A stretch of DNA of 64,000 nt from Mycobacterium sp. EPa45 (GTDB lineage: Bacteria > Actinomycetota > Actinomycetes > Mycobacteriales > Mycobacteriaceae): assembly GCF_001021385.1 (NCBI RefSeq), contig NZ_CP011773.1:2728001-2792000 (forward strand), written 5' to 3'. Positions within the stretch are counted from its first letter, which is position 1; each line of letters opens with the position of its first letter. Below, piece after piece: positions 18,392-29,250 of this stretch. The notes under the pieces are model-generated. The model did no database searches. It saw only the letters and a program-made list of their open reading frames with translations, and was not told the origin of the DNA. The position numbers and the translations under genes are program-made.

Positions 18392-19192
18392 TCAGCCTGC
18401 GTCGCTGCCCGACGAAGCAGCATCGGTGAGTAATTGGCGCAATCGGTCCAGCGGGTCGCCGCCACCCAACTGGTGAGGCGGCGACGACTGCGCACCCGGG
18501 CTGGGCAGCCGGTCGGGGGAGATGTCCGACAGTCCCTGACCTGACGGACCCAATGCCGGTGGCGGCGTGCTGGATTCGGCGGGCGCGGCACCGACCGGAG
18601 GCGGTGGCGGCGGTGGCGGCGGTGGCGGCGGTGGCGCAGCGTTCAGCTCCGGTGGCGGCGGAACCGCATGCAGCCAAGCGATCTTCGCGTTGAGTCGGGC
18701 CTCGGCCTCCGCGCGGACCGCCCGCCGGTCGGGCTGGGGATCATCATTGCCGGCGAAGCAGCCCGCGGGTGCCTCGGTGACGACGGCCAGCGCACTGCGG
18801 TAGCGCTCCTCGGCCGCGGCGGTTCGGAAGGCGGCTGCCGCCACGTCGCCCTGCGTCTCGCGGACCAGTTCCACATTGATCCGGACTGGACAGGACGGGT
18901 CGCGGGCCATCGCACCGGAGAAGTCGGCGTCGGCATCAGCAAGGCGGCCCTCCAGAACGGCAGCGGATCCCCGGGCGAACGGTGCCTTCGCCGGTTCGAT
19001 CACGTTCAGCACGCCCAGCCTGGACGCGTCGGCGTGCAGCGCCTTGCCATCGCCCCGGTTGAACTGCGATACCGCCGAATCGCCAACCAGCACAACGGAT
19101 ATCATCTTGATTGCAGCAGCCACCGCCAGCAGAACCACTGGCGCCGACCACAGCAGCAGCCGCCGGCGCAAGCGCAACCTTCCCGTGGTCAA
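18392..19192 (-). CDS. Membrane-anchored protein with polyproline C-terminal tail
   Basis: The 266-residue product starts with a basic stretch and one transmembrane helix (about residues 10-35, LLLWSAPVVLLAVAAAIKMISVVLV). Helical sequence follows that resembles TPR repeats (FNRGDGKALHADASRLGVLN; ARGSAAVLEGRLADADADFSGAMARDPS). After HAVPPPPELNAA comes a run of about 13 prolines and then a Pro/Ser/Gly-rich disordered tail. It is the last gene of the MoxR/DUF58/VWA operon and overlaps the VWA gene by 4 nt. TPR proteins often accompany VWA proteins in Bat-type operons, which supports the assignment. No enzyme activity is suggested. Confidence 0.72.
   Translation of the reverse strand: MTTGRLRLRRRLLLWSAPVVLLAVAAAIKMISVVLVGDSAVSQFNRGDGKALHADASRLGVLNVIEPAKAPFARGSAAVLEGRLADADADFSGAMARDPSCPVRINVELVRETQGDVAAAAFRTAAAEERYRSALAVVTEAPAGCFAGNDDPQPDRRAVRAEAEARLNAKIAWLHAVPPPPELNAAPPPPPPPPPPPPPVGAAPAESSTPPPALGPSGQGLSDISPDRLPSPGAQSSPPHQLGGGDPLDRLRQLLTDAASSGSDAG
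18597..18636. repeat. Short tandem repeat (9-bp unit) coding for polyproline
   Basis: About four copies of a GGTGGCGGC-like unit lie inside the proline-rich tail gene. Change in unit number would keep the frame and only lengthen or shorten the proline run. Confidence 0.75.
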
Positions 19193-20238
19193 CGCGCCTC
19201 CCGTCGCGATGTGCGGTTGCGCCAGAACTCCCGCACCGTCAGATAGATCTCGGGCAGGAATGCAACGGCGGCCAGCAGCGCGAACAACCAGTACAGTTCG
19301 ACGCGTTGGGGGACCGGGGTCGACGAGAGCGAAGCGCTCTCCGCACCGTTGCCGGGTTTCAGCTGGGGCAGGGCCTGCGCCACCGGCTGTGCGGGGTCAT
19401 GATGCGCGTACGGCACTCCGAGTTCGTCTGCGATACCGCGCAATCGACTCTCGTCGAGCGCGGAGATCGCCGCCCCGCCGGAGCGGGCATCGGACAGATA
19501 CGTCACCGCGCCGTCGACGTAGGCACCCGGAATCGGACCGCCGGCGGCGGTGCCGTAGCCGAATACCGCCCCGCCGGACACCCGATCGCCTACCTCGAAG
19601 CTGCCCTGCGGCACCGTCGACCCGCCGGCACCCTCACCGAGGTAGAACACCACGTTGCGCGCTCCCGGGTACTGCTGGGCGGCCTGAATGAGTTGATAGC
19701 GCAGCAGATTGGCTGCCGCCCCGGCGTCGACCCGCGACGCGGCGTCAGGTGCCACGCTGACGTACGGCGAGAAACCCGCGATGACCGCCTTGAGGCTCCA
19801 GGTGTCCTCGGACAGCGGCCAGTCGATCGCGGGCGCCGACGCGAACCCGATGACCGCGAAGCGCGCCTTCGGATACGTGTCGACGATCGCCGCCATGTCA
19901 GTGCGGATGCCGGACATCCGCGTCGCCCCGCCATAGTCGGACACTCTGGAGTCCACCGAGCGATCGACAACGAAGAACACGTTGGTGTTCGCGCCCTGGC
20001 TCACGGCCGCCGCATCGCGATCGGGCTGCGCCTGGTCAGGCGATTCGATGCCCGGTCGGGCGGCGGCGGCGACGAGCAGCAGCATCGCCAGTGTGGTTGC
20101 TCCCCAGCGCAACAGTGCTACCCGGCGAGTGTCGCCGGTGCGCGCCAGGACCGCCGACAATGTTACGGCTCGGGCGCCGACGATCACCGCGGCCAGCACC
20201 AGCAGCAGCGCCATCGGCAACACCGGATGCACACTCAT
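19189..20238 (-). CDS. VWA domain membrane protein (BatB-like)
   Basis: The protein has 349 residues: two N-terminal transmembrane helices (about 5-24 and 43-61), a periplasmic-side von Willebrand A domain, and a C-terminal helix (about 318-337, LYWLFALLAAVAFLPEIYLTV). The metal site is altered: FFVVDRSVDSRV where DxSxS is usual, so the third position is Asp, but the downstream WPLSEDT keeps the T/S-x-x-D-like loop. The hydrophobic strands (ARFAVIGFAS, NVVFYLGEG) match a VWA fold. It overlaps both neighbours by 4 nt and is the second of two VWA-like proteins of this operon. It is probably part of a MoxR-assisted envelope complex; the client is unknown. Confidence 0.82.
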   Translation of the reverse strand: MSVHPVLPMALLLVLAAVIVGARAVTLSAVLARTGDTRRVALLRWGATTLAMLLLVAAAARPGIESPDQAQPDRDAAAVSQGANTNVFFVVDRSVDSRVSDYGGATRMSGIRTDMAAIVDTYPKARFAVIGFASAPAIDWPLSEDTWSLKAVIAGFSPYVSVAPDAASRVDAGAAANLLRYQLIQAAQQYPGARNVVFYLGEGAGGSTVPQGSFEVGDRVSGGAVFGYGTAAGGPIPGAYVDGAVTYLSDARSGGAAISALDESRLRGIADELGVPYAHHDPAQPVAQALPQLKPGNGAESASLSSTPVPQRVELYWLFALLAAVAFLPEIYLTVREFWRNRTSRREAR

Positions 20239-21233
20239 CGACGCACCACCACCAGGGCGACGCCCAACAGGGCGGCGACCGTCAGCCCGGTGACGAGAAG
20301 CGGGCCGGGTTCGTCGGGAAGTTGCGCGGTGATCCGCGCGCCGCCGGGCAGCACAACCGGTGCCGGGTTGGCGCGGATCGCGTCGAGGTCGTCGGTCAGC
20401 GTGGGGTCTGATCCGCCCGGGCCGGCCGCGTGGTAACGGAAGAACTGCCCACCCGACCGCTGCGCGAGCGCGTTGAGCTCGTCGTCACCACGCCGCGCGG
20501 CATCGCTGACGTCCACCCGCGTGATCGCGTTCACCTGGATGCCCGCCTTGTCGGCCATGTCGGCGAGCTGCTGCCCGCTGAACAACGAGCGCTCATCACC
20601 GGGACCGAATGTGCTGGGCCCCAGATAGATCAGCGATCGGCGGTGGCTGGTCGGTTCGGTGCCGAATCCCGTCATGCACAGCGCGAGGGTGTCCCGCAGG
20701 CTGGGCGCGTAGTCGGTGTAGCTGACCGTCTTGGCGAACTCGGCGGCCTGGGCAGCGTCCGGCTCACCGTATTCACCGAGCCGCTGTGCGGCGTACTGGT
20801 AGTCGCGGGTCAGCGGCAGCACCCGCACGGTCGGGGAGGTCAGCCCGATCCGCTGGGCATCGTATGTCGTTGCCTGCCGGGCGAAGTGGTTGAGGAATTG
20901 CGCGGTGGTGCCGTCGGCGACCGGCGCGCCGACGCAGAGCATCACGTCCTCGGGATGCAGCGCGTCGAACTCGCGCCCCGAGCCCGACGGTCGTGCGGCG
21001 GACAGGGCGGCGGTTAGGAACAGCACGACCAGCAGCGCGATCGTCGTCACCGCCAGTACGGCCTCGCGCCGCCGGATCCGCGCGTACTCGGGCAGTGCGG
21101 TCAGCCGGTCGACGTGGGCCAGCGGCCGCAGCGTCCGGTCGGCGCGTGCGCTCGGAAGCACCATTGCCAACACGACGCAGACGGCCAGGGCCAGCACCCC
21201 GGCCAGGGCGATCGGCCACCACCTCAGGTCCAC
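20235..21233 (-). CDS. VWA-like membrane protein lacking the metal site (BatA-like)
   Basis: The protein has 332 residues with helices at about 5-29 and 59-80, an extracytoplasmic VWA-like domain and a C-terminal helix (LLVTGLTVAALLGVALVVV). Where VWA proteins have DxSxS, this one has DVMLCVGAPVAD, so no metal-ion-dependent adhesion site can form. Later elements of the fold remain (RVLPLTRDYQYAAQRL; SLIYLGPSTF; GIQVNAITRVDVSDAARRGDDELNALAQRSGGQFFRY). It overlaps the upstream one-helix gene by 10 bp and the downstream VWA gene by 4 bp. Pairing an active-looking and an inactive VWA protein suggests a heteromeric complex, but that is inference. Confidence 0.78.
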   Translation of the reverse strand: MDLRWWPIALAGVLALAVCVVLAMVLPSARADRTLRPLAHVDRLTALPEYARIRRREAVLAVTTIALLVVLFLTAALSAARPSGSGREFDALHPEDVMLCVGAPVADGTTAQFLNHFARQATTYDAQRIGLTSPTVRVLPLTRDYQYAAQRLGEYGEPDAAQAAEFAKTVSYTDYAPSLRDTLALCMTGFGTEPTSHRRSLIYLGPSTFGPGDERSLFSGQQLADMADKAGIQVNAITRVDVSDAARRGDDELNALAQRSGGQFFRYHAAGPGGSDPTLTDDLDAIRANPAPVVLPGGARITAQLPDEPGPLLVTGLTVAALLGVALVVVRR

Positions 21234-21697
21234 GAGCGGATCAACTCCTCGGCCCGTGTGCCCAGCCGATCGGGGTCGGCGTCGGTGCCGGCGCCGAACC
21301 GGGCGTCGCGCAGCGCGGCGATCAGCGGTGCGGCCGGCGCGAGCGTCCCCGCGGCGATTTCGTCGACGTGCAGATACTGCGCCCGGACTCCGGTGGTCTG
21401 ATGCAGGAAGCTGCGGACGGTGTGACTCATCTGGTCATAGGCCTGTGCGTCGGACAGCTCGCCGCGCCGCCGGCGGTCGGTGATGTGCCGGATGCCGCCT
21501 GCGAACCGCCGCCGCGTCAGCCGGGCGTGCAGATCGCCGAGCGCCGGAAGCTCCCGAAGTCGGGCGTTCGGCAGAGTCGCGACGAAAACCGCTGTGTACC
21601 AGATGATCACAGCCAACAGCAACACAATGGCAAGCCAGAGCCACCATGACGAGTAGGGTGTCGGTCCGCCGACGAAGCGCAGCAGGTCACCCGGCAC
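21224..21697 (-). CDS. One-helix membrane protein of the MoxR/VWA operon (DUF4381-like position)
   Basis: From GTG 21697 the product has 157 residues. There is one transmembrane helix at about 17-40 (WWLWLAIVLLLAVIIWYTAVFVATL), then a cytoplasmic helical domain (RRRRGELSDAQAYDQMSHTVRSFLHQTTGV...). This architecture and its place between DUF58 and the VWA genes match the small one-helix protein (DUF4381 or similar) found in Bat-type operons; the family itself could not be confirmed by eye. The frame is open further upstream inside the DUF58 gene, but an 11-bp overlap with the DUF58 stop is the natural start. Confidence 0.7.
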   Translation of the reverse strand: MPGDLLRFVGGPTPYSSWWLWLAIVLLLAVIIWYTAVFVATLPNARLRELPALGDLHARLTRRRFAGGIRHITDRRRRGELSDAQAYDQMSHTVRSFLHQTTGVRAQYLHVDEIAAGTLAPAAPLIAALRDARFGAGTDADPDRLGTRAEELIRSWT

Positions 21698-22550
21698 GGG
21701 CGAACACCTCCGCCATCGCGGTGAGCCGGGGCCGGATCTCGTCGCTGCGCCCGATCGTGGTGAAGGGGATCGCGTGGGAGGTGAGAAATGCCTCGAGCCG
21801 CGCCCGCCGATGGTGTTCGGCGCGGCGGTATGCGACTTCGACCCGCCGCCCCAGCCGGGTGCGGCTGGCCACCACCGCTCCGGTCGCGACATCGTAGCCG
21901 TCGCTGTCGCCACTGACCGCCGGCATGTCGGAGACAAATGTCCAGAGCACGTCATGGCGGGCGGCCAGCCGGCCGGTGACCTCGTCGAGTCCGGCGGTCA
22001 CGTCCGGTTCGTCCGACACCACGACCAGCAACATGCGTCGTCGGTAATGCGTTGCAACATATTGCAATTGAGACTCGATATTGCTGGGACCGGGATTGGT
22101 CATGGTGTGCCGATAGAAATGAGCGAGCATGCCTTCGATGTGCGTCTCACCGCGGCCGGCCCGGATGCCGGCACACCCCCTGGCGTCGCCGTAGACCATC
22201 CCGATCTCGTCGGAGCGGCCCAACGTGATCAACCCGAAGGCGCCCAGGATCGCCTCGGCCACATCGCGTTTGGTCTCCCCGCCCGCCGCCAGTGCGGTCA
22301 TGTTCCGGCCGGCGTCGGCAACCAGAAGGATCTTGTGATGTTTCTCGGACACGAAGCGCTTGATCAGAACCGTGCCCGATCGCGCGGTGGCCTTCCAGTC
22401 GATATCGCGGACGTCGTCGCCCGGTACGTACGGCCGCAGGTCATCGAACTCCATGCTGCGGGTGTGCAGTAGCGCGTAGCGGCCACCTTCGAGGAGTCCG
22501 CGGGTGTCATTGCCGAAGAACCGTTTGGCCCGGTTGAGGTGCTGGCTCAT
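21687..22550 (-). CDS. DUF58 domain-containing protein
   Basis: The 287-residue protein carries the DUF58 signature MEFDDLRPYVPGDDVRDIDWKATAR at about residues 33-57, followed by a VWA-like second half (KILLVADAGRNMTALAAGGETKRDVAEAILGAF; RRRMLLVVVSDEPDV). No transmembrane segment is seen, so it is probably cytoplasmic and works with the MoxR ATPase. The gene begins 3 bp after moxR ends, and its own 3' end overlaps the next gene. DUF58 proteins with MoxR ATPases are thought to assist cofactor insertion or assembly of protein complexes. The target here is not known. Confidence 0.9.
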   Translation of the reverse strand: MSQHLNRAKRFFGNDTRGLLEGGRYALLHTRSMEFDDLRPYVPGDDVRDIDWKATARSGTVLIKRFVSEKHHKILLVADAGRNMTALAAGGETKRDVAEAILGAFGLITLGRSDEIGMVYGDARGCAGIRAGRGETHIEGMLAHFYRHTMTNPGPSNIESQLQYVATHYRRRMLLVVVSDEPDVTAGLDEVTGRLAARHDVLWTFVSDMPAVSGDSDGYDVATGAVVASRTRLGRRVEVAYRRAEHHRRARLEAFLTSHAIPFTTIGRSDEIRPRLTAMAEVFARAG

Positions 22551-22553
22551 GCC

Positions 22554-23555
22554 TCAGGGCACTCGGACCGCGCGCAGAATGGCGTCGATCACCGTTTCGG
22601 AGGTGATGCCCGACGCCGCCGCTTCGAAGCCAAGGATCAGCCGGTGCCGCAGGATGCGGTGCGCGAGTTTGGCGATGTCGTCGGGAAGGACGTGGGCGCG
22701 TCCGGACAGCACGGCCAGCGCGCGGGCGGCCCGGCAGAACGCGATCGTGGCGCGTGGGCTGGCGCCGTACTCGACGAGCCGGGCCAGCTTGGGTTCCAGG
22801 TACACCTGCGGGTTGCGGCTGACAGCGACCAGCTCACTGGCGTAGCGCATCAGCGCCGGATCCATCTGCACGCCGCGCACCACCTGCTGCAGGGTGCGAA
22901 TGTCGTCGAGACCGACGACCGCGCCGCGGCGGCGATCCTTGTCGAACAGGCCGGCGTCCATCCGGTGGATCATCTCGACCTCTTCGGTCACCGACGGGTA
23001 AGCCACGACGTCCTTGAGCATGAATCGGTCGGTCTGGGCCTCCGACAGTGGATACGTGCCCTCCTGGTCGACGGGATTCTGGGTGGCGACCACCAGGAAC
23101 GGTTCCGGGATGGGGTGGACGGTGCCGGCGATCGTGGTCTGGCGTTCCTCCATCGCCTCGAGCATCGCGCTCTGCGTCTTGGCGCTGGACCGGTTGATCT
23201 CGTCGAGCAGCACGATGTTGGTGTGCACCGGGCCGAGCTGGGTGACGAACCTGTTGGTCGCGGCCTCGTACACCTGGGTGCCGATGATGTCGCTGGGCAG
23301 CAGGTCTGGGGTGCACTGGATGCGCTGGAAGCCGCCGTGGATGGATTCGGCGATCACCCGCGCGGCGGTGGTCTTGGCCAGCCCGGGCACGCTCTCGATC
23401 AGCACGTGGCCGCCGGCGGCCAGCCCGATCAACAGAGATTCCCGCAGGTTGTCCTGGCCGACAACGGTCGCGGAGAATGCGGCCGACACCGCCTCCACGG
23501 TGCGTCGGGCCTGGTCGAGCTCGGTTCGGTCGGTCTGCAATCGTGCCGTGGTCAT
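22554..23555 (-). CDS. MoxR family AAA+ ATPase
   Basis: The 333-residue protein has the MoxR form of Walker A (ESVPGLAKTT, about residues 54-63), Walker B NIVLLDEINR, sensor 1 VVATQNPVDQEGTYPLSEAQTDRFML and the C-terminal lid (VLSGRAHVLPDDIAKLAHRILRHRLIL). It is a cytoplasmic chaperone-like ATPase that acts with DUF58 and VWA proteins. A 4-nt overlap links it to the small membrane protein gene upstream, and 3 bp separate it from DUF58 downstream. Mycobacteria have several MoxR paralogues; the specific paralogue cannot be fixed from the sequence alone. Confidence 0.93.
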   Translation of the reverse strand: MTTARLQTDRTELDQARRTVEAVSAAFSATVVGQDNLRESLLIGLAAGGHVLIESVPGLAKTTAARVIAESIHGGFQRIQCTPDLLPSDIIGTQVYEAATNRFVTQLGPVHTNIVLLDEINRSSAKTQSAMLEAMEERQTTIAGTVHPIPEPFLVVATQNPVDQEGTYPLSEAQTDRFMLKDVVAYPSVTEEVEMIHRMDAGLFDKDRRRGAVVGLDDIRTLQQVVRGVQMDPALMRYASELVAVSRNPQVYLEPKLARLVEYGASPRATIAFCRAARALAVLSGRAHVLPDDIAKLAHRILRHRLILGFEAAASGITSETVIDAILRAVRVP

Positions 23556-23950
23556 CGAGTCCTTTCGGGACTTACGCGCATCTGTATGTCGTCATCCGCC
23601 GGATCCGGACGGTGACCGGGGCCTGCCTCCGCGGGGTCTTCCATGGGGAGGGGCTCACCGAAGGGAAAGTCGTCTTCACCGTATTCATCCGCTGCGACCG
23701 CCGACCCCGTTACGTTGCCCTCGTCACTGTCGGCGATGTCGGGCACGAAGTTCTCCGGCGGCAGCGGCGCAAGGCCGGCACCCTGGTCGGTGTTCTCCTC
23801 CCGGCGTTGGGCGCGCAGGTCCGCAGCGAGCAGCAGCAATCCCGCAAGTGCCAACACGATCACCCCGATGGCCGCCCAGACGCTGCCGGTGACGAGAGCC
23901 ACCAGGAACATCACGCAGCCAGCTGCGGCGACGATGACCGCGTTGCGCAT
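23552..23950 (-). CDS. Small membrane protein with acidic tail, first gene of the MoxR operon
   Basis: This 132-residue protein has two close hydrophobic helices (about residues 4-20 and 23-44), a short basic stretch (DLRAQRREE) and a long acidic, proline-rich, probably disordered tail (DSDEGN, DEYGEDDFPFGEPLPMEDPAE). No family is recognised. AGGAGG, 5 nt before the ATG, is an excellent ribosome-binding site. It overlaps moxR by 4 nt, so it leads the seven-gene operon. It is divergent from aroC across 103 bp. Confidence 0.72.
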   Translation of the reverse strand: MRNAVIVAAAGCVMFLVALVTGSVWAAIGVIVLALAGLLLLAADLRAQRREENTDQGAGLAPLPPENFVPDIADSDEGNVTGSAVAADEYGEDDFPFGEPLPMEDPAEAGPGHRPDPADDDIQMRVSPERTR

Positions 23951-23964
23951 GATGTCCTCCTGAG

Positions 23965-23979
23965 AGCGGGTTACCCGCT
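23965..23979. promoter_or_regulatory. Palindrome at the head of the MoxR/VWA operon
   Basis: AGCGGGTTACCCGCT is a perfect 7-bp inverted repeat with one central base. It lies just upstream of the ribosome-binding site of the first operon gene, in the gap shared with aroC. It could be an operator or a small RNA hairpin in the leader. Confidence 0.45.
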
Positions 23980-24053
23980 GCTTGCGCGGCGAACACCCAG
24001 GCGGCGGGAAAGCAGATTGGGTCTGCCGTAGCCGACGTGGGAAGATGGGACGC

Positions 24054-25271
24054 GTGTTGCGATGGACGACTGCCGGTGAATCTCACGGCCGCGCGCTGGT
24101 AGCCGTGGTCGAAGGCATGGTCGCCGGTGTGCGCGTGACTTCTGCCGACATCGCCGAGCAGCTGGCCCGCCGTCGGCTGGGCTATGGCCGCGGCGCGCGG
24201 ATGAAGTTCGAGCAGGACCAGGTCACCGTGCTGGCCGGGGTCCGCCACGGCGAGACGCTGGGCGGTCCCATCGCGATCGAGATCGGTAACACCGAGTGGC
24301 CCAAGTGGGAAACCGTCATGGCCTCCGACCCGGTGGCCGCTGACGATCTGGACGTGGCCCGCAACGCGCCGCTGACCCGGCCGCGCCCAGGACATGCCGA
24401 CTTCGCGGGCATGCTCAAGTACGGCTTCGACGACGCCCGCCCCGTTTTGGAGCGGGCCAGCGCCCGCGAGACCGCGGCCCGGGTCGCGGCAGGCACCGTC
24501 GCTCGCTCCTTCCTGCGTCAGGCGCTCGGGGTCGAGGTGCTCTCGCACGTCATCTCGATCGGCGGCTCCAAGCCCTACGACGGGCCCCCACCGGCCGCGG
24601 GCGACCTGGCCGGCATCGACGAGAGCCCCGTGCGGGCGTCCGATAAAGACGCCGAGGCCGACATGATCGCCGAGATCGAGGCGGCCAAACGCGACGGCGA
24701 CACCCTCGGCGGCATCGTCGAGGTCGTCGTCCACGGCCTGCCGATCGGCCTGGGCTCCTTCACCAGCGGTGAGAACCGGCTCGACAGCCAGCTCGCCGGC
24801 GCGGTGATGGGCATCCAGGCCATCAAAGGCGTCGAGATCGGCGACGGCTTCGAGACCGCGCGTCGCCGCGGCAGCCAGGCGCACGACGAGATGTACCCCG
24901 GCCCCGACGGTGTGGTGCGTTCGACGAACCGGGCCGGCGGGCTCGAAGGCGGCATGACCAACGGGCAGCCGCTGCGGGTGCGCGCGGCGATGAAGCCGAT
25001 CTCCACGGTGCCGCGGGCACTGGCAACCGTCGACATGGCAACCGGCGACGAGGCGGTCGCCATCCACCAACGTTCCGATGTGTGCGCGGTGCCCGCCGCG
25101 GGCGTCGTGGTCGAGACCATGGTCGCGCTGGTGCTGGCGCGGGCGGTGCTGCAGAAGTTCGGCGGTGACTCGTTGGAGGAGACCCGCCGCAATGTCGAGA
25201 GCTACCTGCAGGCGGTCGCTGAGCGCATGCCCGGGGAAACTCGAGAAGCTCCAGTGCGGGTGTCGGGGTAG
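24054..25271 (+). CDS. aroC: Chorismate synthase
   Basis: This enzyme converts EPSP to chorismate using reduced FMN. From GTG 24054 the protein has 405 residues and starts [25 protein letters not shown], the family beginning. Later signatures are [57 protein letters not shown] and [25 protein letters not shown] ([19 protein letters not shown]). An ATG at 24045 in the same frame is a possible alternative start. It is followed 4 bp later by aroK, and aroK-aroB-aroQ overlap one another, so aroC-K-B-Q is one operon as in M. tuberculosis (Rv2540c-Rv2537c). Confidence 0.97.
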   Translation: MLRWTTAGESHGRALVAVVEGMVAGVRVTSADIAEQLARRRLGYGRGARMKFEQDQVTVLAGVRHGETLGGPIAIEIGNTEWPKWETVMASDPVAADDLDVARNAPLTRPRPGHADFAGMLKYGFDDARPVLERASARETAARVAAGTVARSFLRQALGVEVLSHVISIGGSKPYDGPPPAAGDLAGIDESPVRASDKDAEADMIAEIEAAKRDGDTLGGIVEVVVHGLPIGLGSFTSGENRLDSQLAGAVMGIQAIKGVEIGDGFETARRRGSQAHDEMYPGPDGVVRSTNRAGGLEGGMTNGQPLRVRAAMKPISTVPRALATVDMATGDEAVAIHQRSDVCAVPAAGVVVETMVALVLARAVLQKFGGDSLEETRRNVESYLQAVAERMPGETREAPVRVSG

Positions 25272-25275
25272 CGCG

Positions 25276-27465
<2,190 letters not shown>

Positions 27466-27469
<4 letters not shown>

Positions 27470-28344
27470 ACAACCGAATGACGCTGGGCGCGGCCAACGT
27501 CACGCGGGTCGTCGAAACCCGGATCCAGATGCGTACATCGCTGTTCGCGGACACCCCGGCGCAGGCATGGGCTGACAACGCCGATCTGCTTGAGCCGAGC
27601 TTCTGGGATCGGCCCGCCGAGCAGTGGCGAATTGCGATGCAGTCCTGGGTGATCGAGGTCGATGGTCTGCTTGTTGTCGTCGACACCGGGGTGGGCAACG
27701 ACCGCGATCGCCCGCACATGCCGCCGCTGGATCACCTGTGCACCGACTTCCTGGCACAGTTTCGCGCGGCCGGCTTCGACCCGGCCGACATCGACGTCGT
27801 GGTCAACACCCACCTGCACACCGACCATGTCGGCTGGAACACCCACCTCGTCGAGGGGCGGTGGGTGCCGACGTTCCCCAATGCGCGCTACGTGATGCCC
27901 GAAGCCGACTACCGCTTCTTCGGCCCCGGCGGCGACGGCGAGAACGACGGAATGCGAACAGTGTTGGCTGACAGCGTGATTCCGGTAACCGATCAGATTC
28001 AGCTGTGGTCCGAGGACCTTCAGCTCAGCCCATCCCTGCGGTTGCGTCCAGCGGCGGGACATACGCCCGGATCGTCGGTGTTGTGGCTCGACGCGCCCAG
28101 CCCCGCCGTGTTCGTCGGCGATCTGACGCACTGTCCGATCCAGATCCGGCGGCCCGACGACGCCTGCGCCTTCGACGTCGATGCGGCCGCCGCCCGCGTC
28201 ACCCGCCGGCGGGTGCTCACCGAGGCGGCGCAAGCCCGAGCCACAGTCTTTCCCGCGCATTACCCCGGGCACGGGGGACCGGTGATCGTCGCGAGTGGCG
28301 ACGGCTTCGACGTCAGCGACTGGGCGCCGCTGGCGGCGATCTAG
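27466..28344 (+). CDS. MBL fold metallo-hydrolase
   Basis: The product has 292 residues from GTG 27466, which overlaps the aroQ stop; ATG 27478, four codons later, is equally possible. It has the metallo-beta-lactamase fold with the zinc motif [12 protein letters not shown] (about residues 122-133), a distant His in [16 protein letters not shown], a metal Asp in FVGDLTH and a late His in [21 protein letters not shown] near residue 70 is usual for the family. The substrate is unknown; the relation to the aro genes may be only transcriptional. It ends with a 4-bp convergent overlap with the membrane-protein gene. Confidence 0.87.
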
Positions 28345-29201
28345 CCGGTGCTGGGCACCGAATAGCAGATCGCCGTCGAGACCATCGCCGGGAGCCCGAA
28401 GCCGGCGATGATGCCGGCGATCACCACCCCGACGTGCGGAGCGGTCAGCCATTCCTCGGGGATCCGGGATGCGCTGCCCGCCAACGCCGATGCCAGAATC
28501 GCGAGCGCCAGCATGCTCACGGTGGCGAACCGGATCGAGCGCATCGCCAACAACGTCGACTCGGCGGGGTTGACCAGCGAGCGCCGCAATCGCCAGCTCC
28601 GCACGGCCACCAACCTGACGTCGATCAACACCACCACGGCGGTTGCGCCGATCACCAGGATCGTGACCCAGTGCGCCGGCTTGCCGCGGAACATGAAGCT
28701 CAGATAGTCGATCGTGGTTTCGCTCATGATCAGCGTCGTGGACATCGCGGCGGCGAACGTGAGCCAGCTGCCCAGTACCGCCAGGAAGCAGTACGCCCGG
28801 GCGTCCTGGTTGTCGTCGTCGACTTCTTCGGGGAACTTGTTGACCACATGGCTGGCCAGCATCCACGCCAAGCCGCCGAACAGCGCCGTCGTCCCCGCCG
28901 CGAGCATCCCGGTGGCGGCGACGCCCTGCGTCCACGCCACCGCGCAGACGCCGACCCGGTCGCCGTCCTCGGGAACGGTCGTGCCGGAGATCAGGCTGAA
29001 CACGAAGCTGTCCAGCATCAAAACCAGCACCGCGCAGGAGAACAGCGCCAGGGTGTGCACACCCTCGCGACTGTTGCGGTCGAAGAGCAGTGCGATCGCG
29101 GTGATCAGGAACCCGCCGAGCACGCCGGCCAGCTGCGACGTCGACGGCGCCGACGTGAGCATGCTCCACTGGTCAGTGCTGCACGCCGTGTCCGGATTCA
29201 T
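28341..29201 (-). CDS. Multi-pass membrane protein of unknown function
   Basis: This 286-residue protein has about seven hydrophobic helices, the first at about residues 24-42 (LAGVLGGFLITAIALLF), others near 50-72, 86-112, 136-160, 175-198, 222-246 and 256-278. Two cytosolic segments are acidic or basic (FPEEVDDDNQDAR; RLRRSLVNPAE). No known family was recognised by eye. It lies downstream of the B-4DMT gene on the same strand with a 39-bp gap that contains a small hairpin. Confidence 0.6.
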   Translation of the reverse strand: MNPDTACSTDQWSMLTSAPSTSQLAGVLGGFLITAIALLFDRNSREGVHTLALFSCAVLVLMLDSFVFSLISGTTVPEDGDRVGVCAVAWTQGVAATGMLAAGTTALFGGLAWMLASHVVNKFPEEVDDDNQDARAYCFLAVLGSWLTFAAAMSTTLIMSETTIDYLSFMFRGKPAHWVTILVIGATAVVVLIDVRLVAVRSWRLRRSLVNPAESTLLAMRSIRFATVSMLALAILASALAGSASRIPEEWLTAPHVGVVIAGIIAGFGLPAMVSTAICYSVPSTG

Positions 29202-29231
29202 CGACCGCGCGGAGAGCGGGGGCTAGGTGGG

Positions 29232-29250
29232 CAAGGCCTGCTACGCCTTG
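29232..29250 (-). terminator. Small hairpin over the stop codon of the B-4DMT gene
   Basis: The arms CAAGGC (29232-29237) and GCCTTG (29245-29250) enclose a 7-base loop and include the stop codon. There is no clear T-tract. It could act as a weak terminator or protect the 3' end of the mRNA. Confidence 0.3.
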
